64,000 bases of DNA, taken from Streptomyces californicus. Its GTDB lineage: Bacteria > Actinomycetota > Actinomycetes > Streptomycetales > Streptomycetaceae. The notes beneath the pieces are model-generated. The model saw only the letters and a program-made list of their open reading frames with translations. It had not been told where the DNA came from and did not search any database. Shown here piece after piece: positions 34,077 to 42,788 of this stretch. The stretch's first letter is position 1; every line of letters starts with the position of its first letter. A program made the translations under genes and the position numbers. The DNA is taken from contig NZ_JNZZ01000013.1 of assembly GCF_000717645.1 (NCBI RefSeq), positions 186,001 through 250,000 on the forward strand. Reading direction: 5' to 3'.

Positions 34077-34916
34077 ATGGCGAACGACGGAACGACAGCG
34101 GCGACGGACGGCACGGCCACCGGGAGCGGCGACACCGCGCGCAGCCTGGAGCTGCTGTGGGGCGGCGGGGAACGCCCGAGCCGGGGCCCCAAACCGGGGC
34201 TCACGCTGGACCGGATCGTCACGGCCGCCGTCGCCGTCGCGGACGCGGAGGGGCTGTCGGCCGTCTCCATGCGCCGCCTCTCCACCGAGCTGGGCACGGG
34301 CACGATGTCGCTCTACCGGTACGTCCCCGGCAAGGCGGAGCTGCTGGACCTGATGCTCGACCGCGTCCTGGGCGAACCGCTGCCCGCACCCCGGGAGGAG
34401 GCCGCCGAAGCGGCCGGGACCGACAGGACCGACGCGACCGGGCCCGGCGCACCCGACTGGCGGGCGGCCGTGGACACCATGGCCCGGAGCTACCTGGACA
34501 ACCTGCGCCGCCACCCCTGGCTGCTGAAGATCAACCAGGCCCGTACGGTGCTCGGCCCCAGCGCCCTGCGAGGACTGGAGCTGGCCCTCGGCGGTCTGCG
34601 GGGCATGGGGCTGCGGGACCCCGAGCTGATCGGCGTGATCATCACGGTGAACAGCTTCGTGGAGGGCCTCGCCCGTACGCAGGCCGACGCGGCGGAGGCG
34701 GTACGGCAGACCGGGCTGAGCGACGAGGAGTTCTGGGACCGGCAGCGCCCCTACCTGGAGCGGGCCATGCTGAGCGGCGCGTACCCCATGATGGCGACCA
34801 TGGCGGAGGACACCTTCAGCGCCGACTTCGACCACTTCGAGTTCGGGCTGCGGCGGCTGATCGCCGGCTTCGAGGCACTGGTGCGGGAGCGGGCCGAGGC
34901 CGGGACCACGGCGTGA
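34077..34916 (+). CDS. TetR-family regulator of the ABC exporter
   Basis: A 279-residue TetR protein of the tetracycline-repressor-like C-terminal class. The helix-turn-helix is near residues 43-90 (LDRIVTAAVAVADAEGLSAV, then SMRRLSTELGTGTMSLYRYV). A large helical ligand domain with a variable acidic linker follows. It is divergent from the DrrAB-like pair, and the three spaced palindromes between them make it the likely repressor of both directions. The ATG at 34077 has TACGCT at -10 distance and no clear ribosome site, suggesting a near-leaderless mRNA. Confidence 0.92.
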   Translation: MANDGTTAATDGTATGSGDTARSLELLWGGGERPSRGPKPGLTLDRIVTAAVAVADAEGLSAVSMRRLSTELGTGTMSLYRYVPGKAELLDLMLDRVLGEPLPAPREEAAEAAGTDRTDATGPGAPDWRAAVDTMARSYLDNLRRHPWLLKINQARTVLGPSALRGLELALGGLRGMGLRDPELIGVIITVNSFVEGLARTQADAAEAVRQTGLSDEEFWDRQRPYLERAMLSGAYPMMATMAEDTFSADFDHFEFGLRRLIAGFEALVRERAEAGTTA

Positions 34917-34970
34917 CGGGCCACCACGGCCCGGACCACGGCGTGACGGACCACCGCGGAAGGGGCCGCA

Positions 34971-35066
34971 GCCCGGACCACGGGGTCGGCCGCGGCCCGG
35001 ACCACGGGGTCGGCCGCGGCCCGGACCACGGGGTCGGCCGCGGCCCGGATCACGGGACCGGCGGCG
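34971..35066. repeat. 24-bp tandem repeat, about four units
   Basis: Units begin at 34971, 34995, 35019 and 35043. The first three are GCCCGGACCACGGGGTCGGC followed by CGCG, identical; the last is degenerate. Weaker relatives lie in 34917-34970. The block sits between the TetR stop and the PPOX gene. The unit is eight codons long, but no frame looks like a gene. Confidence 0.95.
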
Positions 35067-35109
35067 GCCCGAACATGACAGCGCGCCCGGCCCGTGTCCC
35101 AATGGAGGT

Positions 35110-35511
35110 ATGGACGCCAGCCGGGAGCTCGCTCCTTTCGTCAAGCAGTACGCCGTCCTGCTGAGCACGCACCGCCAGGACGGGACCTCCGTCGGCACCC
35201 CGGTCAACATCGTCGTGGAGGGCGATCACGCGTTCATCCGCACGTTCTCGTCCGCCTGGAAGGTCGAGCGGATGCGCAACCACCCGCGCGTGGAGATCGC
35301 CCCCTGCACGGTTCGGGGAAGACGCACGGGACCGCAGATCAGGGCGCACGCCCGGCTGCTGCGGCCGGGCACGAAGGAGAACACGCACGCGGCGCGGATG
35401 ATGTCGCGCAAGTACCCGATCGTGCAGGGCGTGCTCGTCCCGCTCGCCCACCGCCTGAAACGGGACCGGACGCTGCACTACGAGGTCTGGCCGGTGACGG
35501 ACGAGGACTGA
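35110..35511 (+). CDS. PPOX-class (pyridoxamine 5'-phosphate oxidase-like) F420/flavin-dependent protein
   Basis: A 133-residue split-barrel protein of the actinobacterial PPOX class, many of which are F420-dependent reductases. The conserved pattern is ELAPFVKQYAVLLSTHRQDG, TPVNIVVEGDHAFIRTF and KVERMRNHPRVEIAPCTVRG, where the R-N-P-V segment contacts the cofactor phosphate. It should bind F420 or FMN; the substrate is unknown. A GGAGG lies only one base before the ATG, too close to serve it, so the leader arrangement is unusual. It stands after the 24-bp repeats and is convergent with the secreted protein gene. Confidence 0.85.
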   Translation: MDASRELAPFVKQYAVLLSTHRQDGTSVGTPVNIVVEGDHAFIRTFSSAWKVERMRNHPRVEIAPCTVRGRRTGPQIRAHARLLRPGTKENTHAARMMSRKYPIVQGVLVPLAHRLKRDRTLHYEVWPVTDED

Positions 35512-35596
35512 TGGGGCCCGGGGGGGCCGGTCGTCCGAGGACGCCCGTCGGCCGCCCCGGGACGCCACCGAGCGCCCGACGCCCCGACGCCGCCCG

Positions 35597-36637
35597 CTAC
35601 CCCCGCTTCCGCCGCCCCCGGAGCGCGAACCACAGGACGCCCGCGCCGACGACGACCGCCGCACCGATCCCGGCGCTCCCCTTGCCCTCGCCGTCGCCGC
35701 CGCCCGCGCCGTCGCCTTCGCCGTCCCCCGCCTCTCCAGCACCACCGCCGGCCCCCGAGGGCTTCCCCTGCTCCCGGCCGCCGCCCTCCACCTCCACCCG
35801 GACGACGTCGCTGCGCTCGCCCTCGGAGCCGAACATGAGGGCCGAGCCGTCCGCCGTGTACGTCACCGACTCGGCCTGCCGCTGGAACGGGGCGGCGACC
35901 GACCGGTCCTCGCCGAGGCGGCCGTTCTCGAAGGCGTACTCGCGGGCGCTGAAGTACGAGCGCAGCACCAGCCGCTTCCCGTCCGGCGAGAACGCCCCGT
36001 CGGTCACCCAGGGCACCTCGTCGACCCGCCGGAAGGTGTTCACGGCGCCGGCGGTGAGCTTCGCGGGGCCTTCGTAGAGGCCGCCGCCGTCCTCGTTCTT
36101 GGAGGCGATGTACACGCGACCGGTCTTGGGGTGGACCATCATCGCCTCGGCGTTGCGGGCCCCGTCGGCGTACTTCACGTCGTACTGGACGGCGTCGACG
36201 GTGGCGTCGCGCAGGGTCTTCGGTTCGGGGAAGCGGTAGATCCAGACGTGGTCCCAGGTGCCGTCGAGGTTGTCGCCGATGTCGCCGACGTAGATGGCGC
36301 CGTCCGGCCCGATCGAGATGGCCTCGACGTCCCTCGGCTCCCCCACGCCCCGCATGGTGATCGTGGCGAGGGTCTTTCCGGTGCGGGAGTCGACCGCGAA
36401 GACGTAGGGGCCGTCGTCGCTGTCGTTGTGCGTCCAGTAGACGCCGGGGTGCGTGCGGCTGGCGGCGAGGCCGCTGGACTCGGTGATGCGGGGGTCCTCG
36501 ATCGTGAAGTCGCGGTCGGGCCGCCCGTCGTCGGCGACGGCCGGACCGGCCCCGGCGAGCAGCGGCAGGGCGACGGCGAGAGCGGTGGCGAGGACGGTGG
36601 CGGCGCGGCCTGCCGGACCGGTCGGATTCGAGCGCAT
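35597..36637 (-). CDS. Secreted/membrane-anchored beta-propeller-like protein
   Basis: A 346-residue exported protein. A signal peptide (basic start, then VLATALAVALPLLAGAGPAVA, cleavage near residue 35) is followed by repeated blade-like segments: GLAASRTHPGVYWTHNDSDD, IGPDGAIYVGDIGDN, MMVHPKTGRVYIASKNEDGG and AFSPDGKRLVLRSYF. A Gly/Glu/Gln-rich linker, a C-terminal hydrophobic segment (IGAAVVVGAGVLWFAL) and an RGRRKRG tail complete it. No LPxTG-type sorting motif is visible, so it is probably anchored by the C-terminal helix. Function unknown. ATG 36637 fits the signal peptide best; ATG 36652 is an alternative. It is divergent from the SGNH hydrolase. Confidence 0.82.
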   Translation of the reverse strand: MRSNPTGPAGRAATVLATALAVALPLLAGAGPAVADDGRPDRDFTIEDPRITESSGLAASRTHPGVYWTHNDSDDGPYVFAVDSRTGKTLATITMRGVGEPRDVEAISIGPDGAIYVGDIGDNLDGTWDHVWIYRFPEPKTLRDATVDAVQYDVKYADGARNAEAMMVHPKTGRVYIASKNEDGGGLYEGPAKLTAGAVNTFRRVDEVPWVTDGAFSPDGKRLVLRSYFSAREYAFENGRLGEDRSVAAPFQRQAESVTYTADGSALMFGSEGERSDVVRVEVEGGGREQGKPSGAGGGAGEAGDGEGDGAGGGDGEGKGSAGIGAAVVVGAGVLWFALRGRRKRG

Positions 36638-36695
36638 GACCCAAGTGTCCATCGTCACGTCGCAGGCCGGAGCGGTGATCGGAGATGATGACGGC

Positions 36696-37436
36696 ATGCG
36701 TTTTCTTCCGGTCGGCGATTCCATGACCATCGGCGCCACCGGCGACTTCACCTGGCGCTACCGGTTCTGGCAGCACCTGGAGTCGCACCCCGGCCTCCCG
36801 TACGAGATCGTCGGCCCGCGCACGGCGCTGTACGACAAGGAGGCGAACGCCCCGCTCTCCCACGCCTACGCGGACCCGGCCTTCCCGCCCGCCGCCCGCC
36901 GGCACCTGTCCGGCTGGGGCGAGGGCTGGCTGCACATGGCCCCGGTGATCGCGGACGCGGTGCGCGAGACTGGGGCGGACGTGCTGCTGGTCTCGCTCGG
37001 CCTGATCGACCTCGGGTTCTACACGGACGCCGAGCAGACGGCGGCCAACGCGCGCGCCTTCATCACGGCCGCGCGCACGGCCGACCCGCGGGTGCGGATG
37101 GTGCTCCTGCCGGTGATACCGAACGTGCGGGCCGAGACGGACGCCCTCTTCGCCGCCTCCTGCGCGCACTTCAACGACCTGCTCGCCGAGGCGGTGGCCG
37201 ACCTCGACACCGCGGCGTCCCCGATCCTGCTGGCCTCACGCCCGCCGGGCTACGACATCCACACGGACACGTACGACGGCACCCACCCCGGCCCGACCGG
37301 CGAACACCTCCTGGCCGCCGCCTTCACCGACGCGATGCACCGGGCGTGGGGCCTGCCCGGCCCGTACGTGATGCCGCCCGCGCCCTCGGCCACGGTGCCG
37401 GGCCCCGCCGCGGAGGCCCAGCCGCTGTTTGCATGA
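36696..37436 (+). CDS. SGNH/GDSL-family hydrolase
   Basis: A 246-residue SGNH hydrolase. Block I is at the very start (PVGDSMTIGATGDF, nucleophile Ser near residue 9), and the catalytic Asp-His pair is in DGTHPGPTGEHLL (near residues 202-214). An oxyanion region lies in VLLVSLGLIDLGF, where the usual GxND is replaced. There is no signal peptide, so it is cytoplasmic despite the divergent exported protein. It probably acts as an esterase or lipase; substrate unknown. The ATG at 36696 has GGAGATGA upstream. Confidence 0.88.
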   Translation: MRFLPVGDSMTIGATGDFTWRYRFWQHLESHPGLPYEIVGPRTALYDKEANAPLSHAYADPAFPPAARRHLSGWGEGWLHMAPVIADAVRETGADVLLVSLGLIDLGFYTDAEQTAANARAFITAARTADPRVRMVLLPVIPNVRAETDALFAASCAHFNDLLAEAVADLDTAASPILLASRPPGYDIHTDTYDGTHPGPTGEHLLAAAFTDAMHRAWGLPGPYVMPPAPSATVPGPAAEAQPLFA

Positions 37437-37487
37437 CCCGGTCGGCTCGTCACCGGGGCGGCCCGCCCGAGCGTCCGCGGACCGCGG

Positions 37488-38135
37488 TCACCCCTCCACG
37501 GTGCGCTGCGATCCCAGCATCGTCAGGGCCAGTTCCGTCAGTTCGCCCGAGACCTCGCCGGGGCGGGCGCGGCGGCTGCGGCGGGTGTGGTGGGCCATCA
37601 GTTCGTGGACCGCGCCGACCATCACCATCACGTCGACCCGGTGGTCCCGGTCCTCCGCCTCTCCCCGCTCCACCGCGCGTTCCGCCTCGCCGGTGAGGAA
37701 CTCCGTCCACAGGGCCCGCCAGAGCTTGCAGTGCTCGTCCACCACGGCGCTGACGCCCAGCACTTCGACGAACGTCACCCGGGCCTCGCGCGGGTCGGCG
37801 GTGACCGCCTCCACATACGCGTCGAAGAGCAGCCGGACCCGGTCCGCGATGGAGCAGGTGTCGATGCCCTCGATCAGCAGGGCGCGCTCCATCGCCCGCA
37901 GGCCGGTCGTGGTGACCCGGTTGTGGAGGGCGATGAGCAGGCCCTCCCGGGAGCCGTACTCCTGGCGCAGCACCTCGACCGGCACCCCGGCCGCCGCGCA
38001 CACATCGTGCTCGGCCGTCTCCCGGTAGCCGTTGACGCCGTACAACTCTCTCGCCGCTTCGAGGAGTTGCTCCCGCGCCTGCGTGCGCGCGGCATCCCCG
38101 GGTCCGGTCCGCTGAACCGTCCAGCTGTCCGCCAC
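37488..38135 (-). CDS. TetR-family regulator divergent from a membrane protein
   Basis: A 215-residue TetR regulator with the helix-turn-helix at about residues 20-65 (TQAREQLLEAARELYGVNGY, DVCAAAGVPVEVLRQEYGSR), slightly divergent from consensus, and an all-helical ligand domain. The GTG at 38135 has a near-perfect AAGGAGG ribosome site, and longer readings lose this support. It is divergent from a membrane protein at 38474, and a perfect 14-bp palindrome lies in the 338-bp gap near the membrane-gene promoter. Confidence 0.92.
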   Translation of the reverse strand: MADSWTVQRTGPGDAARTQAREQLLEAARELYGVNGYRETAEHDVCAAAGVPVEVLRQEYGSREGLLIALHNRVTTTGLRAMERALLIEGIDTCSIADRVRLLFDAYVEAVTADPREARVTFVEVLGVSAVVDEHCKLWRALWTEFLTGEAERAVERGEAEDRDHRVDVMVMVGAVHELMAHHTRRSRRARPGEVSGELTELALTMLGSQRTVEG

Positions 38136-38380
38136 CGGTCCTCCTTGAGCGCAAGCTGCGGGAGAGGCGCCTGAGCGCCTCTGCACGAACCGCGGCCCCA
38201 TTGTGCTCGCCCCCGTCCCCCTCGAAGGCCCTCGCCACACCCATACGGGGGAATACCCGCACGCGGAAACGCTTCTTCTTCGCCCCTCGCGGACGCGCCC
38301 GCACATCCGTCCCGGCCGATCGCTTTCGAGCCACCCCCCTCGGTCCGCACAGACGTTCCGCCGCCACCGCCGACCCTGCA

Positions 38381-38394
38381 TTGAACGCGTTCAA
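38381..38394. promoter_or_regulatory. Perfect palindrome TTGAACGCGTTCAA, probable TetR operator
   Basis: A 14-bp perfect palindrome in the divergent region 38136-38473. TTGAAC could also serve as a -35 box with CACGAT 18 bp downstream, so a bound repressor would block transcription of the membrane gene at 38474. The rest of the region shows no gene. Confidence 0.65.
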
Positions 38395-38473
38395 ACAGCT
38401 CTGCCACGATGGCCGTAGCTGCCACCCGTCAGGGTGTGCCGCGTACATCAGCGTGCGCGAGGGGGAATGAACG

Positions 38474-39409
38474 GTGACGCCGACACGACCGGCCCCGACC
38501 GATCGGCCGACGGGCGGGAAGCGGCCCTGGGGACTGTCCCTGCTGCTCTCGATCCTGGCACTGCTCCTCGAAGCGGTGATCGCACTCGTCGTGAGCTTCT
38601 ACTACGGCGCCACCCAGGAGTCGCCGAACGTCATCGGCACCCCGGCGCTCCTCGTCCTGGCCCTGCCCGTCATCGCGGTCTTCGCGACCGTGGTCGCCGC
38701 CGCGCTGTCCATGGGGCTCGTCCTGCCGATCGTCTGGCTGGCCGGCGTGCTGGGCCACCGCGTCGGCGGGCGCGAGGCGTGGTGGTGGGTGCCGGTGGCG
38801 GCGGGGGCCGTCTCCCTCGTGGTCGTCGGCCTCGCCGTCGCCCTGAGCGGGGGCTCCGGGGTCGGCTCCTTCGCCCTGGGCTGGGTGCTGACCTCGGCGG
38901 CGCTGGCCGTCCCGGCCCTGCTGTGGCGGTCGCGCCGCAGGCGGGTGTTCGGGCCGGTGCTCCTCTGGGGCGTGGTGGCCGTCGTCCTCACCGCCGTGCT
39001 CGGCGGCGTCGGCTTCTGGACCGGGCTGCTCAAGGAGTACCGCCCGCCCGCGCTCACCTCGGCGGACCTCGTCGGGCGCTGGAGCGACGGGAGCGGCGGC
39101 ACCCTCACCTTCTCGGCGGACGGCCGCGTCACCGCCGTGGACATCGACGACGACCTCACCCCCTACGACGACTTCACCGAGGACGACCCGCAGGGCGGGG
39201 AGGACGACCGCTGCTCCGGGCAGGGCACCTGGGCGTACACGTCCGACCCGGGCCGCTGGTCCCAGGAGGTGAGCGTCACGGTCGACGCCTGCTCGTTCGA
39301 GAACTGGTACGTCGGCGGCACGGAGGGCCGACCGACGCTCTACCAGTACATCGGCGACCCGGACTCCTGGGACCTGTACGAGCTGACCAGGGCGCAGGGG
39401 GAGACGTGA
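38474..39409 (+). CDS. Multispanning membrane protein with extracytoplasmic acidic domain
   Basis: A 311-residue protein with about five hydrophobic segments in the first 185 residues (SLLLSILALLLEAVIALVVS, ALLVLALPVIAVFATVVAAA and others). A C-terminal domain of about 120 residues follows, rich in Asp, Gly, Trp and Tyr (LVGRWSDGSGGTLTFSADGR), which resembles a small lipocalin-like beta sheet. Unknown function. The GTG at 38474 has GAGGGGGA upstream. Likely regulated by the divergent TetR through TTGAACGCGTTCAA. It is convergent with the GH3 gene across a strong hairpin. Confidence 0.85.
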   Translation: MTPTRPAPTDRPTGGKRPWGLSLLLSILALLLEAVIALVVSFYYGATQESPNVIGTPALLVLALPVIAVFATVVAAALSMGLVLPIVWLAGVLGHRVGGREAWWWVPVAAGAVSLVVVGLAVALSGGSGVGSFALGWVLTSAALAVPALLWRSRRRRVFGPVLLWGVVAVVLTAVLGGVGFWTGLLKEYRPPALTSADLVGRWSDGSGGTLTFSADGRVTAVDIDDDLTPYDDFTEDDPQGGEDDRCSGQGTWAYTSDPGRWSQEVSVTVDACSFENWYVGGTEGRPTLYQYIGDPDSWDLYELTRAQGET

Positions 39410-39530
39410 ACGAGGACGGGGCGGGGGCGGACGCCCGGCCCACGGACCGGCCCACGACCGGCCGGCGGCAGGTCGCCCGCCGGTCGCCCACCCTCCGGCC
39501 GTCCGCCCGGTGGCCGTCCGCCGGTCACGT

Positions 39531-39573
39531 CCGGTGGGACCGCTTCCGCGCTCGCGCGCGGCGGTCCCACCGG
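39531..39573. terminator. Bidirectional terminator between membrane-protein and GH3 genes
   Basis: A perfect 13-bp stem, CCGGTGGGACCGC (39531-39543) with 39561-39573, around a 17-nt GC-rich loop in the 206-bp convergent gap. Confidence 0.75.
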
Positions 39574-39615
39574 CGGTCCGCGTCCGGAGACGCCACAGGG
39601 GTCAGACCCCGGCGT

Positions 39616-41907
39616 TCACCCCTGCACCGTGAACTCCCCGCGCAGCAGCGCCTCGTCGCGGGACGACGGGCCCACCAGCAGCTCGAAGCGGCCCGGCTCC
39701 ACCACGCGGCGGCCCTCCGCGTCCACCAACGTGCAAGCGGAAACCGGGAGTTCGAGGAGGAGTTCGCGGGACTGCCCCGGGGCCAGCTCCACCTGCCGGT
39801 ACGCCTTCAGCTCCTTCTCCGCCCAGGTCACCGATGTCACCGTGTCGCTCACGTAGAGCTGGACCGTCTCCCGGGCGGGCCGCTCCCCCGTGTTGGTCAC
39901 CGTGACCCGGGCGCGTACGGCCTCCGACGCGCCGACCACCGCCGTCAGCACCTCCAGATCCGTGTACGCGACCGTGGAGTAGCTCAACCCCTCGCCGAAC
40001 ACGAACGCCGGGCGCTGGGTGAGGTCCGCGTACCGCGTGCCGTGCTGGCCGCGTACCTGGTTGTAGTACGTCGGCTGCTGCCCCGCGTGCCGGGCGAAGG
40101 AGACCGGCAGCCGGCCGGTCGGCTCGATCAGCCCGAGCAGCAGCTCCGCGACCGCCCGGCCGCCCTGCATACCCGGGTTGGCCGCGTACACGATCGCCGC
40201 GGCCCCGAGCGCGGACGGGGGCAGCACCAGCGGCTTGGAGCTGATGACCACGACGACGAACGGCTTTCCCGTCGCCGCCAGCGCGTCCAGCAACGCCACC
40301 TGGTCGCCGACGAGTTCGAGCGTGGCGGTGGACTTGCCCTCGCCGATCAGCTCGATCCGGTCGCCGACGACGGCCACCACATGGTCGGCGGCCTCGGCAG
40401 CGGCGACCGCCCCCGCGATCAACTCCGCGTCCGGGGACGCCGGATGGACGACCTCCGGGCGCGGCTGCCCGTCCGGGAAGAACGTCCCTTCCGGGTCGGG
40501 TCCCACGTCGAGCATGCGGGCGCCGGGCGCGTACGAGACGGTCCAGTCGGCGGGCACGTGGTCGCGGAAGCCGTCGAGGACGGTGCGGATCATGGCGCGC
40601 GGCTGGCCGTCCGGCAGCCAGTCGGCCTGTCCGGAGGAGCCCGCCCAGTCTCCCAACTGGGTCTGCGCATCATCGGCGTTGGGGCTGACGACCGCCACCG
40701 TACGGGGTCCGGCGGAGGCGTCGGGGCGCGCTCGGCCGGTCGCGTCCGCCGTGAGCCCGCCCGCGAACGGCAGCGTGCCGTCGTTGGTGAGCAGGACCAG
40801 CGAGCGGCGGGCCGCCTCCAGGTTCAGCGCGGTGTGCGCACCGCTGCCGATGACCTCGGTCTGCCGGGCGGCGTCGGGGTGGCGGGGGTTCTCGAAGAGG
40901 CCCAGTTCGAACTTGAGCGTGAGGATGCGGCGCACCGCGGCGTCGATCTCCGCCTCCGCCAACGTCCCCTTCTCCACCGCCTCTTGCACGCCCTCGAAGA
41001 AGGCTGGCGTGGTCATCACCATGTCGTTGCCGGCGCGGACCGCCGCCGCCGACGCCTGCGCGTAATCGGCGTGGATCTTCTGCTCCCACACCATGCGGCC
41101 TACGTTGTCCCAGTCGGTGACCAGCGTGCCGGTGTAGCCCCACTCGCCGCGCAGCACCTCGTTCAGCAGCCAGTCGTTCACGGTGATCGGCACGCCGTCC
41201 ATCGACTGGTAGCCCAGCATGAAGGTCCGGCAGCCCTCCCTGGCCACCCGCTCGAACGGCGGCAGGAACCAGGACCGCAGCTTGCGGCGCGAGATGTCCG
41301 CCTCGCTGGCGTCCCGGCCGCCCTGGGTCTCGGAGTACCCGGCGAAGTGCTTGGCGCAGGCCAGGATCGCGGTCGGGTCGGCGAGGCCGTCGCCCTGATA
41401 GCCGCGCACCATCGCGGAGGCCAACTCGCCGATCAGGTGCGGGTCTTCGCCGAACGTCTCGCTGACCCGGCCCCAGCGCAGATCCCGGGTGACGCAGAGC
41501 ACCGGCGAGAACGTCCAGTGCACCCCGGTCGCCGCGGCCTCCACCGCCGTCGCCCGCGCGATCCGCTCCACCAGCTCCGGGTCCCAGGTGGCGGCCATGC
41601 CGAGCTGCGTCGGGTAGATCGTGGCCCCCTCCCAGAAGGAGTGGCCGTGGATGCAGTCCTCCGCGACGAGCAGCGGGATGCGCAGCCGGGTCTGCGCGGT
41701 GAGCGCGGCAGCCTCCCGCATCCGCTCCGGCGAGGCGTGCAGGATCGAGCCCGCGTGCAGGTCCTCGACAAGGTGCCGCACCCCTTCCTTGGCGTTGAGC
41801 TGGAGCATCTGACCGGCCTTCTCGGGCAGCGTCATGCGCCCCAAAAGGTCGTCGACCCGCTCCTCGACGGGCAGCGCGGGGTCGAGATACGGCGGCTTGG
41901 GACCCAC
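39616..41907 (-). CDS. Glycoside hydrolase family 3 beta-glycosidase
   Basis: A 763-residue intracellular GH3 enzyme. The N-terminal TIM barrel contains LLVAEDCIHGHSFW, LACAKHFAGYSETQGG and the nucleophile motif GTLVTDWDNVG (Asp near residue 275). The second alpha/beta sandwich and a C-terminal fibronectin-III-like domain (VTVTNTGERPARETVQLYV) complete the usual architecture. There is no signal peptide. It likely hydrolyses beta-glucosides or xylosides imported into the cell. The GTG at 41907 has AAAGGAAG upstream; a longer reading would include low-complexity Ala/Arg repeats. It is divergent from a TetR gene. Confidence 0.92.
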   Translation of the reverse strand: MGPKPPYLDPALPVEERVDDLLGRMTLPEKAGQMLQLNAKEGVRHLVEDLHAGSILHASPERMREAAALTAQTRLRIPLLVAEDCIHGHSFWEGATIYPTQLGMAATWDPELVERIARATAVEAAATGVHWTFSPVLCVTRDLRWGRVSETFGEDPHLIGELASAMVRGYQGDGLADPTAILACAKHFAGYSETQGGRDASEADISRRKLRSWFLPPFERVAREGCRTFMLGYQSMDGVPITVNDWLLNEVLRGEWGYTGTLVTDWDNVGRMVWEQKIHADYAQASAAAVRAGNDMVMTTPAFFEGVQEAVEKGTLAEAEIDAAVRRILTLKFELGLFENPRHPDAARQTEVIGSGAHTALNLEAARRSLVLLTNDGTLPFAGGLTADATGRARPDASAGPRTVAVVSPNADDAQTQLGDWAGSSGQADWLPDGQPRAMIRTVLDGFRDHVPADWTVSYAPGARMLDVGPDPEGTFFPDGQPRPEVVHPASPDAELIAGAVAAAEAADHVVAVVGDRIELIGEGKSTATLELVGDQVALLDALAATGKPFVVVVISSKPLVLPPSALGAAAIVYAANPGMQGGRAVAELLLGLIEPTGRLPVSFARHAGQQPTYYNQVRGQHGTRYADLTQRPAFVFGEGLSYSTVAYTDLEVLTAVVGASEAVRARVTVTNTGERPARETVQLYVSDTVTSVTWAEKELKAYRQVELAPGQSRELLLELPVSACTLVDAEGRRVVEPGRFELLVGPSSRDEALLRGEFTVQG

Positions 41908-42061
41908 AGGACTTCCTTTCACGACGGCCGGGGCGGCCGGGGCAGCCGGGGCGGTCACGCGGCCGGGGCGGTCACGACGACCGGAACGGCCACAGCACAC
42001 GGAACGGCCACAGCAGCCGGAGCGGCCGGGGCGGCACTCAGCACGTACCGTACGCTCAATC

Positions 42062-42087
42062 CCGACCACTCGGTAAGTGTTGGTCGG
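42062..42087. promoter_or_regulatory. Inverted repeat between GH3 and TetR genes
   Basis: CCGACCA (42062-42068) and TGGTCGG (42081-42087) pair perfectly around 12 bases. Outer CCGTAC/GTACGG halves extend the symmetry. It lies in the 255-bp divergent region 41908-42162, whose GH3-proximal half is a degenerate GGCCGGGGC repeat. Confidence 0.55.
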
Positions 42088-42162
42088 TACGGACGCGGGT
42101 CCGGGTTGCTGACCTGTGAGAATCTGGGCGGAACGAGAGAGGCGTCCGATGACAGCGGGTGA

Positions 42163-42768
42163 ATGCGCGTGACCCCGGAGACCCGGCGCGGCTATGCCAA
42201 GGGCCGGGCCAGGCGGACCGAGATCCTCGACCAGGCGATGGCCCTCTTCGGCGAGGCCGGCTACCGGGGCGCGTCGCTCCGCGTGATCGCCACGCGGTGC
42301 GGCATCTCCCACCCGGGCCTCCTGCACCACTTCCCGACGAAGGAGGCGCTGCTCCTCGCCGTCCTCCAGCGCCGCGACGACGTGGACGACGCGTGGCTGG
42401 CGCCGAGCGTGACCCGGGGCGTCGAGCATCTGCGGCGGCTGACCGACCTCGCGGAGCTGAACGCGCAGCGGCGCGGGATCGTCGAGCTGTTCTCGGTGGT
42501 CGCGGCGGAGGCCACCTCCCCCGACCACCCGGCGCACGCGTACTTCGAGAACCGCTACCGCACGTCGGTCGCCAACACCGAACGCGCCTACGCCGAGGCC
42601 CGCGAGGACGGCGCGCTGCGCCCGGACACCGACCCGGCGACCGCCGCACAGCAGCTCATCGCCCTGATGGACGGCCTCCAGATCCAGTGGCTGATCAGCG
42701 ACTGCGCGACGGACATGGCGGGCGTGCTGCGGGCCCACATCCGGGCCCAGTTGACCGTGGAGTTCTGA
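42163..42768 (+). CDS. TetR-family regulator divergent from GH3 glycosidase
   Basis: A 201-residue TetR regulator with helix-turn-helix at about residues 15-62 (ILDQAMALFGEAGYRGASLR, VIATRCGISHPGLLHHFPTK) and a TetR C-terminal helical domain. It is probably a repressor of the divergent GH3 gene, responsive to a sugar or glucoside (inference from position). The ATG at 42163 is used; a GTG two codons on is possible. A small membrane protein gene follows 20 bp downstream. Confidence 0.92.
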   Translation: MRVTPETRRGYAKGRARRTEILDQAMALFGEAGYRGASLRVIATRCGISHPGLLHHFPTKEALLLAVLQRRDDVDDAWLAPSVTRGVEHLRRLTDLAELNAQRRGIVELFSVVAAEATSPDHPAHAYFENRYRTSVANTERAYAEAREDGALRPDTDPATAAQQLIALMDGLQIQWLISDCATDMAGVLRAHIRAQLTVEF

Positions 42769-42788
42769 CCGCGGAAGGGCGGTGTGAT

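Noticed and set aside
34157..35164. 335-residue plus-strand frame that translates the 24-bp repeat into RGPDHGVG units
   Set aside because: It is out of frame with the real TetR gene over most of its length and has no start or motif support; the repeat is treated as non-coding.
41925..42040. GGCCGGGGC-type repeats read as an N-terminal extension of the GH3 protein
   Set aside because: Low-complexity Ala/Arg translation; the GTG at 41907 has a good ribosome site and the expected start of the domain.
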